Source: Yoonia sp. (GTDB taxonomy: Bacteria; Pseudomonadota; Alphaproteobacteria; Rhodobacterales; Rhodobacteraceae). Taken from it: DNA of 64,000 nucleotides. The notes under the pieces were generated by a model that saw only the letters and a program-made list of their open reading frames with translations, made no database searches and was not told where the DNA came from. Made by a program: the position numbers and the translations under genes. This document shows, piece by piece, positions 17,459-27,429 of the stretch. Position 1 is the stretch's first letter. The number at the start of each line of letters is the position of its first letter. The stretch is taken from positions 1 to 64,000 of the forward strand of contig JALQUF010000004.1 of NCBI GenBank assembly GCA_023263855.1, in the 5' to 3' direction.

Positions 17459-20212
17459 TCACTGCCCCAACCGATCCAGCAGGTCAGGCACATGGACCTG
17501 ATCTGACTTATAGTTGCCCGTCAGGACGTGCATAATGACGTTCACACCAAAGCGCAGTGCAATTTCGCGTTGCCGCTCACCTGACATGCCGCGCCCGACC
17601 GGGAACATGCGCCGCCCGTTCGCGTCAACCGCCCAAGCGCGCGCCCAGTCGTTGCCGCCGATGATCACAGGTGTGACCCCATCATTGAGGTTGCGGAACG
17701 GCATGCCTTCGATCTGTTCAGCATCAACCGGGGCTGCTTCAACCCAGACATCGCGGCTGACATAGCGGCCGGGAAAGTCCTGTAGCAGATAAAAGGTCCG
17801 GGTCAGCACGTGATCGGGTGGGATTTGTTCAATCGCAGGAATATCCAGCGACCGCGCGATGGCTTGCAATCGCTGCCCCTCGGGCGAGCTGGACCCAAAA
17901 CGCGCAATATCGGCGTCACGGGTATCAAACATGATCATTCCGCCGGTACGTAGATAGCGGTTCAGTTTGGCATAGGCCGCGCGGCTGGGCAGAGGCTGAT
18001 CGGCAGTCACGGGCCAGTAAAGGAAGGGGAAAAACGCCAGTTCATCGGTTTCGATATTCACGCCAATCGGGGCAGCCGGTTCGATGGAGGTGCGCCGGAA
18101 CAGTGTTTGTGACAGACCAAACAATCCTGCCTCGGCGATGTCGTCTATTTCAGTATCACCGGTCAGGACATGGGCCAGGACGACCTCAGAGGTGGCACGC
18201 AGGGCGAAATCCTCGCTCGCCTGGGCCTGTGCCTCTGGTGCCCAAAGCAGCAAAAGCGCGAGGGCCGCTGCCACGTCGGCGCGCGGGCCTTTCAGCCGCC
18301 CGCCAATGGCAAGCGATGCGATGACGTCGATCAAAAGCAAAAGGACCGTGGCACTGAGCAACCAGCCTTTCAGCGCCGTTTCGCGGACAACGTCCATCCC
18401 TTCGATTGCGATACGGGCAGGCCACTGGGCGACGTTCAGCACGGTTTCTTCTCCAATGACATTGATGGCGAGTTGGCGATCACCGCCTGCATAAAGGCCG
18501 GGCAACAGATCGGGCCCTGGGGTACCGTCGGCCAGCCGCTCACCTGCAACGCCGGGCAGGGCGCTGCCATCGTCAAGGCGGCCAAAGGCATCAAGCACCT
18601 TGTTGGGTAGCCATGTCGTACCGGCAAGTTCGGTCGCGTCGGGATTCGTGGGGCGGGTGGACACGGCCAGCCGCTCCAGCATTTGCACAAACAAACCCGA
18701 CAAGGGCAAGCTGGACCATTCGGCATTGGCGGTCACGTGGACAAGCACAACCTGTCCTCCGCCCACCAGATTGCGCGTGACCAGCGGCGTCCCATCCGTG
18801 AGCTGCGCAATGACGCGGTCGGCCAACGTGGGGTCGGGTTGGGCCATGACCTGACTGGTCACGGTCACATCATCAGGAACGGGCAGGCCAAAGAAGGGGC
18901 TATCTTCGGCAAAGGGGGCAAGGGTTTTGGGCTCGCCCCAGCTCATGGCACCACCGACGGACCTGCCACCGGACCGCAAGCGCACAGGCAAAAGCGGGTC
19001 GGTCTGGTTACGCCCTTGGTCTGTTGCGGCAAGGCGTGGCCCGGCGAAGCGCAGCAACATGCCTCCGTTTTCAACCCATGTCAGCACGGATTCGGCTTCT
19101 GTGCCTGCAAGATTGGCCACATCTGCAAGGATGATGACATCAGGGTTCGCCAGCAGGATGTCGGTCAATGTGCCGTCGATGATATCGGCGGTCGGCTCCA
19201 GCGCCTCGCGCAGATAAAAGAGTGGCGACAGCAGTTCCAGCCCTTCGCGGTCGTCACGGCCGGCAATCAGCGCCACCTCGCGCCGTTTCAATGCATCATC
19301 GGTCAAGGTGACGGCACCGGCTGATCGCGTTCCTGCCATCTCGAAGCGTGTAATCCGGTTGCGCAGTTCGGGGGGCAACACCATTGCGGTTTCAGCACTG
19401 GGTTCTCCGGGTGCAAAGCGCAGTGGAACGGTGGCCAATGGCCGCTCGACACCTGCCGGATCAAGACCAACGGCTGTAATCGTCGTCTCAAGCGGATTGC
19501 CGATGGGCGACCGGGTGGCAGAGACGATGACTTCACCATTTTCAAACCGCGCGGGGCGGATGCCAACGGTTTGGCGCGGTGTCTGGAAAACAGTGACGTT
19601 GCCGCGGCCTTCGAGCGTGGCAAGCAGGTCGTCGCGACCGTCCCACTCCAACCCGTCGGAAATCCAGTAGGTTTCGAACCCCCCCTCTCGGCTGTCAAAC
19701 CATGCGGCCGCATCCGCGGGCTGCCATGGCTGTGGCTGGATGCTGGGCAAGCGGTTCTGCCAGTCGCTGGGCGCGGCAAAGGGCAATGCGTCGACAGGCA
19801 AATCATTGAGGTTCACAACGGCCGCGCGCCTGTCAGCCAATGCGGCCTCGGTCAATAATGTGTCGACACGGTCAATGCGCGCCTGCCACGTTGGTGCGCC
19901 TGCCCAAGACCCATCCAGCACAATGACAAGATCACCGGATCCTTCGCGCGCATTTTGCGGGTTCAAAACGGGCCCTGCAAAGCCGATAATGGCCGCAGCA
20001 ACTGCAAGGATACGCAAAAGCAACAACCACCACGGCGTCCGGTCGGTTTGGTTTTCATCGTCCGTCAGGCCCAGCAGCAGCGCAACACCCGGAAAGCGCC
20101 GTTTGATCGGCGCTGGTGGGACGGCGCGTAGCAAGATCCACAGGATCGGCAAAGCGATCAGACCAAGCAGCAGCCATGGTGCTGCGAAACCTATGGGACC
20201 CACGGACCACAT
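17459..20212 (-). CDS. BatA-like N-terminal domain / DUF4159 C-terminal domain membrane protein
   Basis: N-terminal WSVGPIGFAAPWLLLGLIALPILWILLR; C-terminal LRTGGMIMFDTRDAD...NVIMHVLTGNYKSDQVH typical of DUF4159. Confidence 0.8.
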   Translation of the reverse strand: MWSVGPIGFAAPWLLLGLIALPILWILLRAVPPAPIKRRFPGVALLLGLTDDENQTDRTPWWLLLLRILAVAAAIIGFAGPVLNPQNAREGSGDLVIVLDGSWAGAPTWQARIDRVDTLLTEAALADRRAAVVNLNDLPVDALPFAAPSDWQNRLPSIQPQPWQPADAAAWFDSREGGFETYWISDGLEWDGRDDLLATLEGRGNVTVFQTPRQTVGIRPARFENGEVIVSATRSPIGNPLETTITAVGLDPAGVERPLATVPLRFAPGEPSAETAMVLPPELRNRITRFEMAGTRSAGAVTLTDDALKRREVALIAGRDDREGLELLSPLFYLREALEPTADIIDGTLTDILLANPDVIILADVANLAGTEAESVLTWVENGGMLLRFAGPRLAATDQGRNQTDPLLPVRLRSGGRSVGGAMSWGEPKTLAPFAEDSPFFGLPVPDDVTVTSQVMAQPDPTLADRVIAQLTDGTPLVTRNLVGGGQVVLVHVTANAEWSSLPLSGLFVQMLERLAVSTRPTNPDATELAGTTWLPNKVLDAFGRLDDGSALPGVAGERLADGTPGPDLLPGLYAGGDRQLAINVIGEETVLNVAQWPARIAIEGMDVVRETALKGWLLSATVLLLLIDVIASLAIGGRLKGPRADVAAALALLLLWAPEAQAQASEDFALRATSEVVLAHVLTGDTEIDDIAEAGLFGLSQTLFRRTSIEPAAPIGVNIETDELAFFPFLYWPVTADQPLPSRAAYAKLNRYLRTGGMIMFDTRDADIARFGSSSPEGQRLQAIARSLDIPAIEQIPPDHVLTRTFYLLQDFPGRYVSRDVWVEAAPVDAEQIEGMPFRNLNDGVTPVIIGGNDWARAWAVDANGRRMFPVGRGMSGERQREIALRFGVNVIMHVLTGNYKSDQVHVPDLLDRLGQ

Positions 20213-21084
20213 CAGTTGTGATGCTCCAACGCGCCATACAGCCACAAAAGCGCATTGGTCGCACTTTCGCCTGTATGATGTGTCTGGAATTGCCAACCGG
20301 TGATACGGGCAAGGTTCTGCAAGCGGTCCTTGCGTTCGGCAAGCCGCTCAAGATAGCGCGTTTTCAGGTCGCCCGCCTTCAGGGTTTCGTGCTGCAATGC
20401 GCCCGACATGCTTTGAAAGATCGTGCGACCATCGAAAGGAAAGGCTTCTTCCTGCGGGTCAAGAACCTGCAGCAAAGCCCCGCCAACGCCGCGGTCAGCG
20501 GCCCGCATCAAAGCGTCCTCAATTGGGCCTATCTCCCCCAGAAAGTCGCTGATGAAAAACGCACGTGAGTGGGGCAGCATGCCTTGCGCTTCTGGCGCGC
20601 CATAGTCTCTGTCTTCGGCCTGTGACAAAAGCTGTGCCATCTGCATCAGCTGTGCTTCGCCCCGGCGCGGCGGCAATTGTAGACCTGTCAGCCCGACACG
20701 TTCACCGCCGCGGATCAACAAGATAGCGCAGGCCAGCCCCAAAGCGCGCGCCCGTTGCGCTTTGGTCGGCAGGTTGTCGTCTGATCCGAAGCTCATTGAT
20801 GCAGCCTGATCGACCCACAGGATGACGGATTGCGCAATCTGCCATTCCTTGTCCTGCACAAAATTCGCATCTGATCGGGCCGACCGCCGCCAGTCGATGC
20901 TGCGCGCTTCGTCATGGGACTGGGCTGGGCGGTATTGCCAGAACGTATCGCCTGTGCCCGCCCGCCTGCGGCCGTGATCCCCCAGCAAAACAGTGCTCGC
21001 CAAATGCTCTGCCTCTGCCAAAAGCGGGGGCAGCGGGGCGGCAAGCGCCTCGGCGTCTGATCTTAGGGCGAGCGGGGTGGTCAT
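20212..21084 (-). CDS. DUF58 domain-containing protein
   Basis: GTGDTFWQYRPAQSHDEARSIDWRRSARSD motif; adjacent to MoxR ATPase. Confidence 0.9.
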   Translation of the reverse strand: MTTPLALRSDAEALAAPLPPLLAEAEHLASTVLLGDHGRRRAGTGDTFWQYRPAQSHDEARSIDWRRSARSDANFVQDKEWQIAQSVILWVDQAASMSFGSDDNLPTKAQRARALGLACAILLIRGGERVGLTGLQLPPRRGEAQLMQMAQLLSQAEDRDYGAPEAQGMLPHSRAFFISDFLGEIGPIEDALMRAADRGVGGALLQVLDPQEEAFPFDGRTIFQSMSGALQHETLKAGDLKTRYLERLAERKDRLQNLARITGWQFQTHHTGESATNALLWLYGALEHHN

Positions 21085-22088
21085 GCAGCGCTGGCCACGG
21101 TCGTGATCTGGTCGGCGACGGTGTTGATGACGTGATGGATACTTTCACCGCGCGCACGTGCCGCAAAAGACAGCGCCATCCGGTGTTCGAGCACAGGAAC
21201 AGCCATGGCGCGGACATCTTCTGCTGATGGGGCAAGGCGCCCTTCAAGCAATGCCTGCGCGCGCACTGTCAGCATGAGCGCCTGTGCCGCGCGTGGCCCG
21301 GGACCCCAGCTGACGTTTTGGCGGACTATATCAGGTGCATTTGCATCGCCGGGGCGGCACGCGCGCACCAGATCAAGGATCATTTCAACGATGTTGTCGC
21401 CCACGGGCATCCGGCGCAGCAACGTTTGCGCATCCAGTAGTTCCTGGGCGGTAAAGACGGCTTGGGATTTGGCGTCTTCCACACCAGTTGTTGCAATCAG
21501 GATGTCTTTTTCTGTCTCGCGGTCCGGGTAGGGAACGTCGATTTGCACAAGAAAACGGTCAAGTTGCGCTTCAGGCAGCGGGTAGGTGCCCTCTTGCTCA
21601 ATCGGGTTTTGCGTTGCCAGAACGTGGAAGGGCACACCCAGCGGGCGGTGCTCGCCAGCGATAGTAACCTCTTTTTCCTGCATGGCCTGCAAAAGGGCGG
21701 ATTGGGTCCGGGGGGATGCGCGGTTGATTTCGTCCGCCATCAAAAGTTGGCAGAAAATCGGGCCTTCGATGAACCGGAATTGGCGTTTGCCGTCTTCCGT
21801 TGTTTCAAGCACCTCGGAGCCAAGAATATCAGCTGGCATCAGGTCGGGCGTAAACTGGATGCGGTTTCCCTTCAGCCCCATGACGGTTGACAGCGTATCG
21901 ACTAGGCGTGTCTTTCCCAAACCGGGCAGGCCGATCAAAACGGCGTGGCCGCCACAGATCAATGCCGTCAGCGTCAAATCAACGACGCGGGGTTGGCCGA
22001 TAAATCGGGCCGCGATACTGCTACGGGCCTCAGCCAGTTTTGCGCCCAGATTTTCAATCTGCACGACGAGATCGGCATTGTTGGCCAT
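21081..22088 (-). CDS. MoxR-family AAA+ ATPase
   Basis: GLPGLGKTRLVDTL Walker A, LLMADEINRASPRTQSALLQAMQE, VLATQNPIEQEGTYPLPEAQLDRF. Confidence 0.95.
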   Translation of the reverse strand: MANNADLVVQIENLGAKLAEARSSIAARFIGQPRVVDLTLTALICGGHAVLIGLPGLGKTRLVDTLSTVMGLKGNRIQFTPDLMPADILGSEVLETTEDGKRQFRFIEGPIFCQLLMADEINRASPRTQSALLQAMQEKEVTIAGEHRPLGVPFHVLATQNPIEQEGTYPLPEAQLDRFLVQIDVPYPDRETEKDILIATTGVEDAKSQAVFTAQELLDAQTLLRRMPVGDNIVEMILDLVRACRPGDANAPDIVRQNVSWGPGPRAAQALMLTVRAQALLEGRLAPSAEDVRAMAVPVLEHRMALSFAARARGESIHHVINTVADQITTVASAA

Positions 22089-22145
22089 GACTTTCCTCCG
22101 GTTGAACTATATCTTACATCACAACAGATAATCCCATCACACCCA

Positions 22146-22733
22146 ATGGCAAAAACAATGACCACACAAAAGATTGTGAATCCGTCCGCAGAAAGCATCG
22201 CCAGCAGCGCGCGCGCTGCACAAAAAGGCGGTTTGCCACCGGTTCATCTGTGGAATCCGCCCCATTGCGGCCATATCGACATGCGGATCGCCCGCGATGG
22301 CACGTGGTTTTACTTGGGAACGCCAATTGGCCGGGCCGAATTGGTGCGGCTGTTTTCAACGATTCTGCGCAAAGACGGGGACGATTACGTTCTTGTCACT
22401 CCGGTCGAGAAGGTCGGGATCACCGTTGATGATGCGCCATTTGTCGCAGTCGATTTCAACAAGCGCGGTGACGGGCTGGCGTTTGAAACGAATGTCGGCG
22501 ACCGAATGATCGCAGGGCCTGAACATCCGATCCGCGTTGAACGTGATCCTGATACGGGTGAACCGTCGCCCTATGTTCTTGTCCGCGCCAATCTTGAGGC
22601 GCTGATCGATCGCAAGTCCTTTTACCGGCTCGTTGATCTGGGTGAGCATGCAGAGCATGAGGGCGAACAGTGGTTCGGGGTCAGGTCACAGGGCGTGTTC
22701 TTTCCTATTATCCCCTCCGCAGAGCTGGACTAG
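22146..22733 (+). CDS. DUF1285 domain-containing protein
   Basis: PPVHLWNPPHCGHIDMRIARDGTWFYLGTPIGR motif. Confidence 0.85.
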   Translation: MAKTMTTQKIVNPSAESIASSARAAQKGGLPPVHLWNPPHCGHIDMRIARDGTWFYLGTPIGRAELVRLFSTILRKDGDDYVLVTPVEKVGITVDDAPFVAVDFNKRGDGLAFETNVGDRMIAGPEHPIRVERDPDTGEPSPYVLVRANLEALIDRKSFYRLVDLGEHAEHEGEQWFGVRSQGVFFPIIPSAELD

Positions 22734-22921
22734 AACGGACCTTCACTGGCCCAGAAGAACAGAAACAAGCCCCAAAGTACGCCGCCAGCGATCATGGCGA
22801 AACCAGCCCACGCCAAAAGCGGCCAGTCGTTCGTCACACCCCAGCCGCCAAGTGCGCCACCGCCGCCAATCAGAATAACTGGCATCAAGAGTGTGACAAG
22901 AAAGCTGATCAATCGTTTCAT
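22730..22921 (-). CDS. Small membrane protein, hypothetical
   Basis: 63 aa, MKRLISFLVTLLMPVILIGGGGALGGWG..., two TM segments. Confidence 0.6.
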   Translation of the reverse strand: MKRLISFLVTLLMPVILIGGGGALGGWGVTNDWPLLAWAGFAMIAGGVLWGLFLFFWASEGPF

Positions 22922-23042
22922 AGGCAGTACCTTATCGTTCCTGCACCGGTTCTCAAATAGTATCTCGCGTCGAACTTGCAAAAGCCATGGAACTTCCGTC
23001 TTGTGCGGGACAATATTGCGGACAGACAGCAAGGAAGACCGT

Positions 23043-23798
23043 ATGCCCCAGTTTTGCGCAAATCTGACCTGGCTTTTTACCGAACTGCCTTTCCTGGAAC
23101 GGTTTGCCGCTGCGAAAGAGGCGGGCTTTGACGCGGTTGAGGTTTTGTTTCCTTACGATGTGAATGCACAAGATATCGTCAACGCCATGTCGCGACATGA
23201 GCTGCAAATGGCGCTGATCAACTGCCCGCCGCCGAACTATGCGGGCGGGCCACAAGGATTTGCCGCCGTACCGGGGCTGGAAGAGCGGTTTAAAAAGGAT
23301 TTTGGCCGCGCCCTGCGATATGCCCAAACCCTTGGGGCAAAACATTTGCACATCATGGCGGGTGTGGCTGAAGGTGACGAAGCCAAGGGCACATTCGTGA
23401 ACAATCTGCGCTGGGCGGCAGCCAAGGCGCCTGCGCAAAGCCTCACGATTGAACCGATCAACAATGAGACGATGCCGGGTTATTTCCTGAATGATTTTAA
23501 CCTTGGCCGCGAAATTATCACTGCGATTGATGCGCCTAATCTGCGGCTGCAATTTGACGCTTTCCATGCGGCAAAAATCACTGGCGATGTTTTGGGCACA
23601 TGGGACGCGATGCGCGATATCACAGCCCATGTGCAGGTCGCCCAAATGCCTGACCGTGGTGAGCCTGACCGGGGCGAGATTGATTTCCCGGCGTTTTTTG
23701 CCGATCTGGATGCGCAAGGATATGCGGGCTGGGTGTCGGGCGAATACAAGCCGCGTCATGCGACAGTTGATGGTCTGTCTTGGCTGACGGATCATTAG
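23043..23798 (+). CDS. hyi: Hydroxypyruvate isomerase-like TIM-barrel protein
   Basis: MPQFCANLTWLFTELPFLERFAAAKEAGFDAVEVLFPY..., TIEPINNETMPGYFL, LQFDAFHA. Confidence 0.88.
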   Translation: MPQFCANLTWLFTELPFLERFAAAKEAGFDAVEVLFPYDVNAQDIVNAMSRHELQMALINCPPPNYAGGPQGFAAVPGLEERFKKDFGRALRYAQTLGAKHLHIMAGVAEGDEAKGTFVNNLRWAAAKAPAQSLTIEPINNETMPGYFLNDFNLGREIITAIDAPNLRLQFDAFHAAKITGDVLGTWDAMRDITAHVQVAQMPDRGEPDRGEIDFPAFFADLDAQGYAGWVSGEYKPRHATVDGLSWLTDH

Positions 23799-23903
23799 GT
23801 GCGGGTGAAATACGCCGCCACCCGGCGCACGCGATTGTTAATGGCAGGTCAGGCGCAACAGCCTATGTTCGCAGGTAAGCAACTGACGGACCCAGGAATG
23901 AAT

Positions 23904-24905
23904 ATGAAACGGCGCGGTTTTCTCACTGCAGGACTAGCGACTTTGGCGACGCCGCTCTTGGCGCAGACAAATTCTTGGACGGCGGTTCTGGATACGGCAC
24001 GCAGTTTTGATCAATGCCATGCCATGATGATCAGGCAATCCGGACAATCCGTGCTGACCGAAGTGTTTCGCGGTCCGGGGCTCAATCGTGCCGTCCCGAT
24101 CAAATCAGTGTCCAAAACAATCGTGGCTGCGTTGACAGGCGCCGCGCTAGACCGTGGCGAGCTTCCTTCGCTGGGGGCCACTTTGGGCGAGGTTGCGCCA
24201 CGCCTTATCCCCGCCAACGCCGATCCCCGTGTCGCTGACATTACCGTGGAAAATCTGGTGACGATGCAGACCGGGTTGGAACGGACGTCCGGGGCCAACT
24301 ATGGCGGTTGGGTGAACAGCAGAAACTGGGTTGCCAATGCTCTGGCGCGCCCCTTTGTGGCCGAACCGGGTGCGCGGATGCTGTATTCAACGGGATCCTT
24401 CCACATTTTGGGTGCCGTTCTGAGCGAGGTGTCAGGACAGTCGCTCTTGTCGTTGGCACGCGCGCGTTTGGGTGATCCTTTGGGCATCGAAATCCCCGCT
24501 TGGACCCGTGATCCGCAGGGGCGCTATCTGGGCGGCAATGAAATGGCGCTAACGCTTGATGCAATGGTGCGCTTTGGCGAAATGTACCGCTTGGATGGCC
24601 GGTTCAATGGCGCGCAAGTTCTGAGTGCGGATTGGGTCAGGCGGTCGTTTGAAGAGCGCACACAGTCGTTCTTTTCGGGGCTGGGGTATGGCTACGGATG
24701 GTTTTTGGGTGAAGGTGCCGGTGTGGAATACGCCTTGGCGCGCGGCTATGGCGGGCAGATCATTTGCGTGGCACCGGCTATTGAACTGACCCTTGCGATC
24801 ACGTCAGATCCCTTGCGGCCTGCGCGCAGCGGCGGCTACTTCGGAGATCTGCAAAGATTGATCGAGCAACAAATCCTGCCACTCGCCAAATCGCAAATAA
24901 GCTGA
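23904..24905 (+). CDS. Beta-lactamase-family serine hydrolase, exported
   Basis: MKRRGFLTAGLATLATPLLAQ signal; SVSK (SxxK) motif; YSTGSFHILG. Confidence 0.85.
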   Translation: MKRRGFLTAGLATLATPLLAQTNSWTAVLDTARSFDQCHAMMIRQSGQSVLTEVFRGPGLNRAVPIKSVSKTIVAALTGAALDRGELPSLGATLGEVAPRLIPANADPRVADITVENLVTMQTGLERTSGANYGGWVNSRNWVANALARPFVAEPGARMLYSTGSFHILGAVLSEVSGQSLLSLARARLGDPLGIEIPAWTRDPQGRYLGGNEMALTLDAMVRFGEMYRLDGRFNGAQVLSADWVRRSFEERTQSFFSGLGYGYGWFLGEGAGVEYALARGYGGQIICVAPAIELTLAITSDPLRPARSGGYFGDLQRLIEQQILPLAKSQIS

Positions 24906-24954
24906 ACTGCGGTTAGCGAAAGAGCTTTTGTATCTCGCCCCCAATCGCCTGTGC

Positions 24955-25293
24955 CTATAAGCGGGGTGATTTGCCGGACTCTGAAACAGTTTCGGTATTG
25001 GCACCCATCGCCAAGAGCTTGGCCACCACCTTGGTGTTTTCTGTGCGCACTGCGACGTGCAGGGGCGTTTCGGATATATCCCCGACTGCGTGGATGTCGG
25101 CGCCCGCGTCGATAAGACAAACTGATGCGTAGGTGTCTCCGCGCCACAGCATGACATGCAAGGGTGTGTCGCCATCAGGGTCTTGGCAGTCGATCTGCAC
25201 AGGTGCTTTACCCATCTGCGCAGGGAAAAGCGTGTCCGAGCAAGAGGCCAGTATTTCATCGAGGCTTTGGGGGGTCTTGGGGCGTTTTGACAT
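24955..25293 (-). CDS. Ankyrin-repeat protein
   Basis: DGDTPLHVMLWRGDTYASVCLIDAGADIHAVGDISETPLHVAVRTENTKVVAKLLAMGAN. Confidence 0.8.
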   Translation of the reverse strand: MSKRPKTPQSLDEILASCSDTLFPAQMGKAPVQIDCQDPDGDTPLHVMLWRGDTYASVCLIDAGADIHAVGDISETPLHVAVRTENTKVVAKLLAMGANTETVSESGKSPRL

Positions 25294-25353
25294 GGTGTCT
25301 TTCCTTGGATGCACCCACCTAAGCGTGCCCGATCAGGTGAATGAAGTCAGGTA

Positions 25354-27429
25354 CTATCGCGACAGGCTTTGCGCCAATCGCATCAATTGCACGGCCTCGG
25401 TGCGATAACCGAAGGCATCTGCCCCCCGGTTCGCGGTGGCCAGCGCAATCGCCTCATCATAGCCCCAGTCGCCCAGGTACGGGTCATTGCGTAACAGCTG
25501 TCCGAATCCTGCAACCGCTGCGGCAAAGCGCGCTTCGGTGCTGGGGGTGCTGTTGCCAATGATCGGTGCCTCGATCAGTTTGCTGACAGATGCGCCAGGG
25601 TCTTTGTAGCGCAGTTTCACAAAACCCAGCTCATCCGAGGTTTCGGCCACAGTGTTGGGCGCATAGCGTAGCGGATCGCTCAGTTGTGCAGGGCTGCCGA
25701 CGGGCGTGACCTCAAAGATCGCTGTCACGGTATGCCCTGCGCCAAGTTCACCCGCATCAACCGCGTCATTGTTGAAATCCTCGCGATTCAAAGCGCGCGT
25801 TTCATAACCGATCAGACGGTACTCGGCGATTTGGGCCGGGTTGAATTCGACCTGCACCTTCACATCGCCTGCAATCGGGAACAGCGCGCCGGAGAGTTGA
25901 TCGACCAACACCTTTTGCGCCTCTGAGAGCGTATCGATATAGGCTGCCGTTCCGTTGCCGTTTTGAGCAAGTGCCTGCATCGTGGCGTCGTCCAGATTAC
26001 CGCGTCCGAAGCCCAGCACGCTCAGATAGGTGCCCGTGTCCCGCTTGGCGGCAATGAAGTCTTTGAGCGCATCCGGATCACTGAGCCCCACATTGAAATC
26101 GCCGTCGGTGGCAAGGATCACCCGGTTTACTTCGCCATCCTCGCGCATGGTATCGGCCAGGCTGTAGGCCTGCTCCAAACCGCCTTGGCCGTTGGTGGAC
26201 CCACCGGCACCAAGCGACTGGATCGACTGTAGGATCGTTGTGCGGTCAGACGCGGCAGTCGGTGCCAAAACCTGGCCTGCACTGCCTGCATATTCCACGA
26301 TGGCCACTTGGTCTTGCGGGCGGAGCTGGTCAAGCATCAGCCGGAACGACTGCTTGAGAAGCGGCAGCTTGGTCGGGTCGTCCATCGAGCCAGAGGTGTC
26401 GATTAAAAACACCAGATTGAGCGCAGGGCGCGCGTCAATCTCTGGCATCCGGCCTTGCAAGGCGATGTGGACCAACTGCGTATCCGCGTTCCAAGGGGTC
26501 TCAAAGGTTGTCACAACCGGACGAAACGGTGCCTCATCCGCATCGGGTGCAGGGTAGTCGTAGGGGAAATAATTGATCAGCTCTTCGATACGTACCGCGT
26601 CGGCTGGCGGTAGTGCACCGCGAGACAGGGATGAGCGCACGACAGCATAGGATGCTGTATCGACGTCAATCGAGAAGGTTGAAACAGGATCTTCCGCAGT
26701 GATCTTGAACGGATTTGTATCCGCGTTGGCAAAGCTTTCGGTATTTGGGGCAAGGGCGATCGCGGGGTCATCCGCTTGTGATGTGGGTGCAGTGACCCGG
26801 CGCGCACCAGATACTTCCGGCGCGGCAGTCAGGCTGTGCGCAGCTGATGGTGCCGTGCGCAACGCAGGGGCAGCCGTCGTCGCTTGCAGGTCCATCATGC
26901 CTTCGGCGCTTTCGGACACGCCTAGCTGCGCATCGCTTGCAATTTGCGGCAGTTGCTTTGTTGTGGGGCGCGAAGGGTTTGCGAAATTAAGTTCGGGTTC
27001 GGGGGCTGGCAATGGGCTTGCAAACACCTCGCGGCTCTCGTCGATGGTGGCACCTTGGATCGCGGCGGTCTCTGGTAATGGGGCAGGCGGAGCAGCCACG
27101 CGGTCAAATTCCGTCACAGTCATCTGTGGTGCGGACGGCGGACGCAGAATGTCTTGCGCTTGTGGTGTCAAAAACAGAAACCCGCAGGCGACCAACGCGG
27201 TCGTTGTGGCCAGCCCACCTTTTGTTGTCATTGCGTGTAGCATCGTCTTCACTCCTGTCCAGAGGCCCTTTGGCCCGGTTGCAGAAGTGGGACGCAGCTC
27301 TGGGCGTGATCCTTGGAGATCGGCAAAGTTTTTCTGTGCCAGTGCGATGTTTGCTGTACGTCGCGCCGCGTCCGGGCGGGGCGTTGCCTTGTCCATCATC
27401 GCTTTGAGGTCATTCAGGTCATCGGTCAT
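25354..27429 (-). CDS. Membrane-spanning VWA domain protein (DUF3520-like C-terminus)
   Basis: Cytoplasmic N-terminus, one TM, VFLIDTSGSM MIDAS motif; ATGA overlap with the sigma factor gene. Confidence 0.88.
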   Translation of the reverse strand: MTDDLNDLKAMMDKATPRPDAARRTANIALAQKNFADLQGSRPELRPTSATGPKGLWTGVKTMLHAMTTKGGLATTTALVACGFLFLTPQAQDILRPPSAPQMTVTEFDRVAAPPAPLPETAAIQGATIDESREVFASPLPAPEPELNFANPSRPTTKQLPQIASDAQLGVSESAEGMMDLQATTAAPALRTAPSAAHSLTAAPEVSGARRVTAPTSQADDPAIALAPNTESFANADTNPFKITAEDPVSTFSIDVDTASYAVVRSSLSRGALPPADAVRIEELINYFPYDYPAPDADEAPFRPVVTTFETPWNADTQLVHIALQGRMPEIDARPALNLVFLIDTSGSMDDPTKLPLLKQSFRLMLDQLRPQDQVAIVEYAGSAGQVLAPTAASDRTTILQSIQSLGAGGSTNGQGGLEQAYSLADTMREDGEVNRVILATDGDFNVGLSDPDALKDFIAAKRDTGTYLSVLGFGRGNLDDATMQALAQNGNGTAAYIDTLSEAQKVLVDQLSGALFPIAGDVKVQVEFNPAQIAEYRLIGYETRALNREDFNNDAVDAGELGAGHTVTAIFEVTPVGSPAQLSDPLRYAPNTVAETSDELGFVKLRYKDPGASVSKLIEAPIIGNSTPSTEARFAAAVAGFGQLLRNDPYLGDWGYDEAIALATANRGADAFGYRTEAVQLMRLAQSLSR

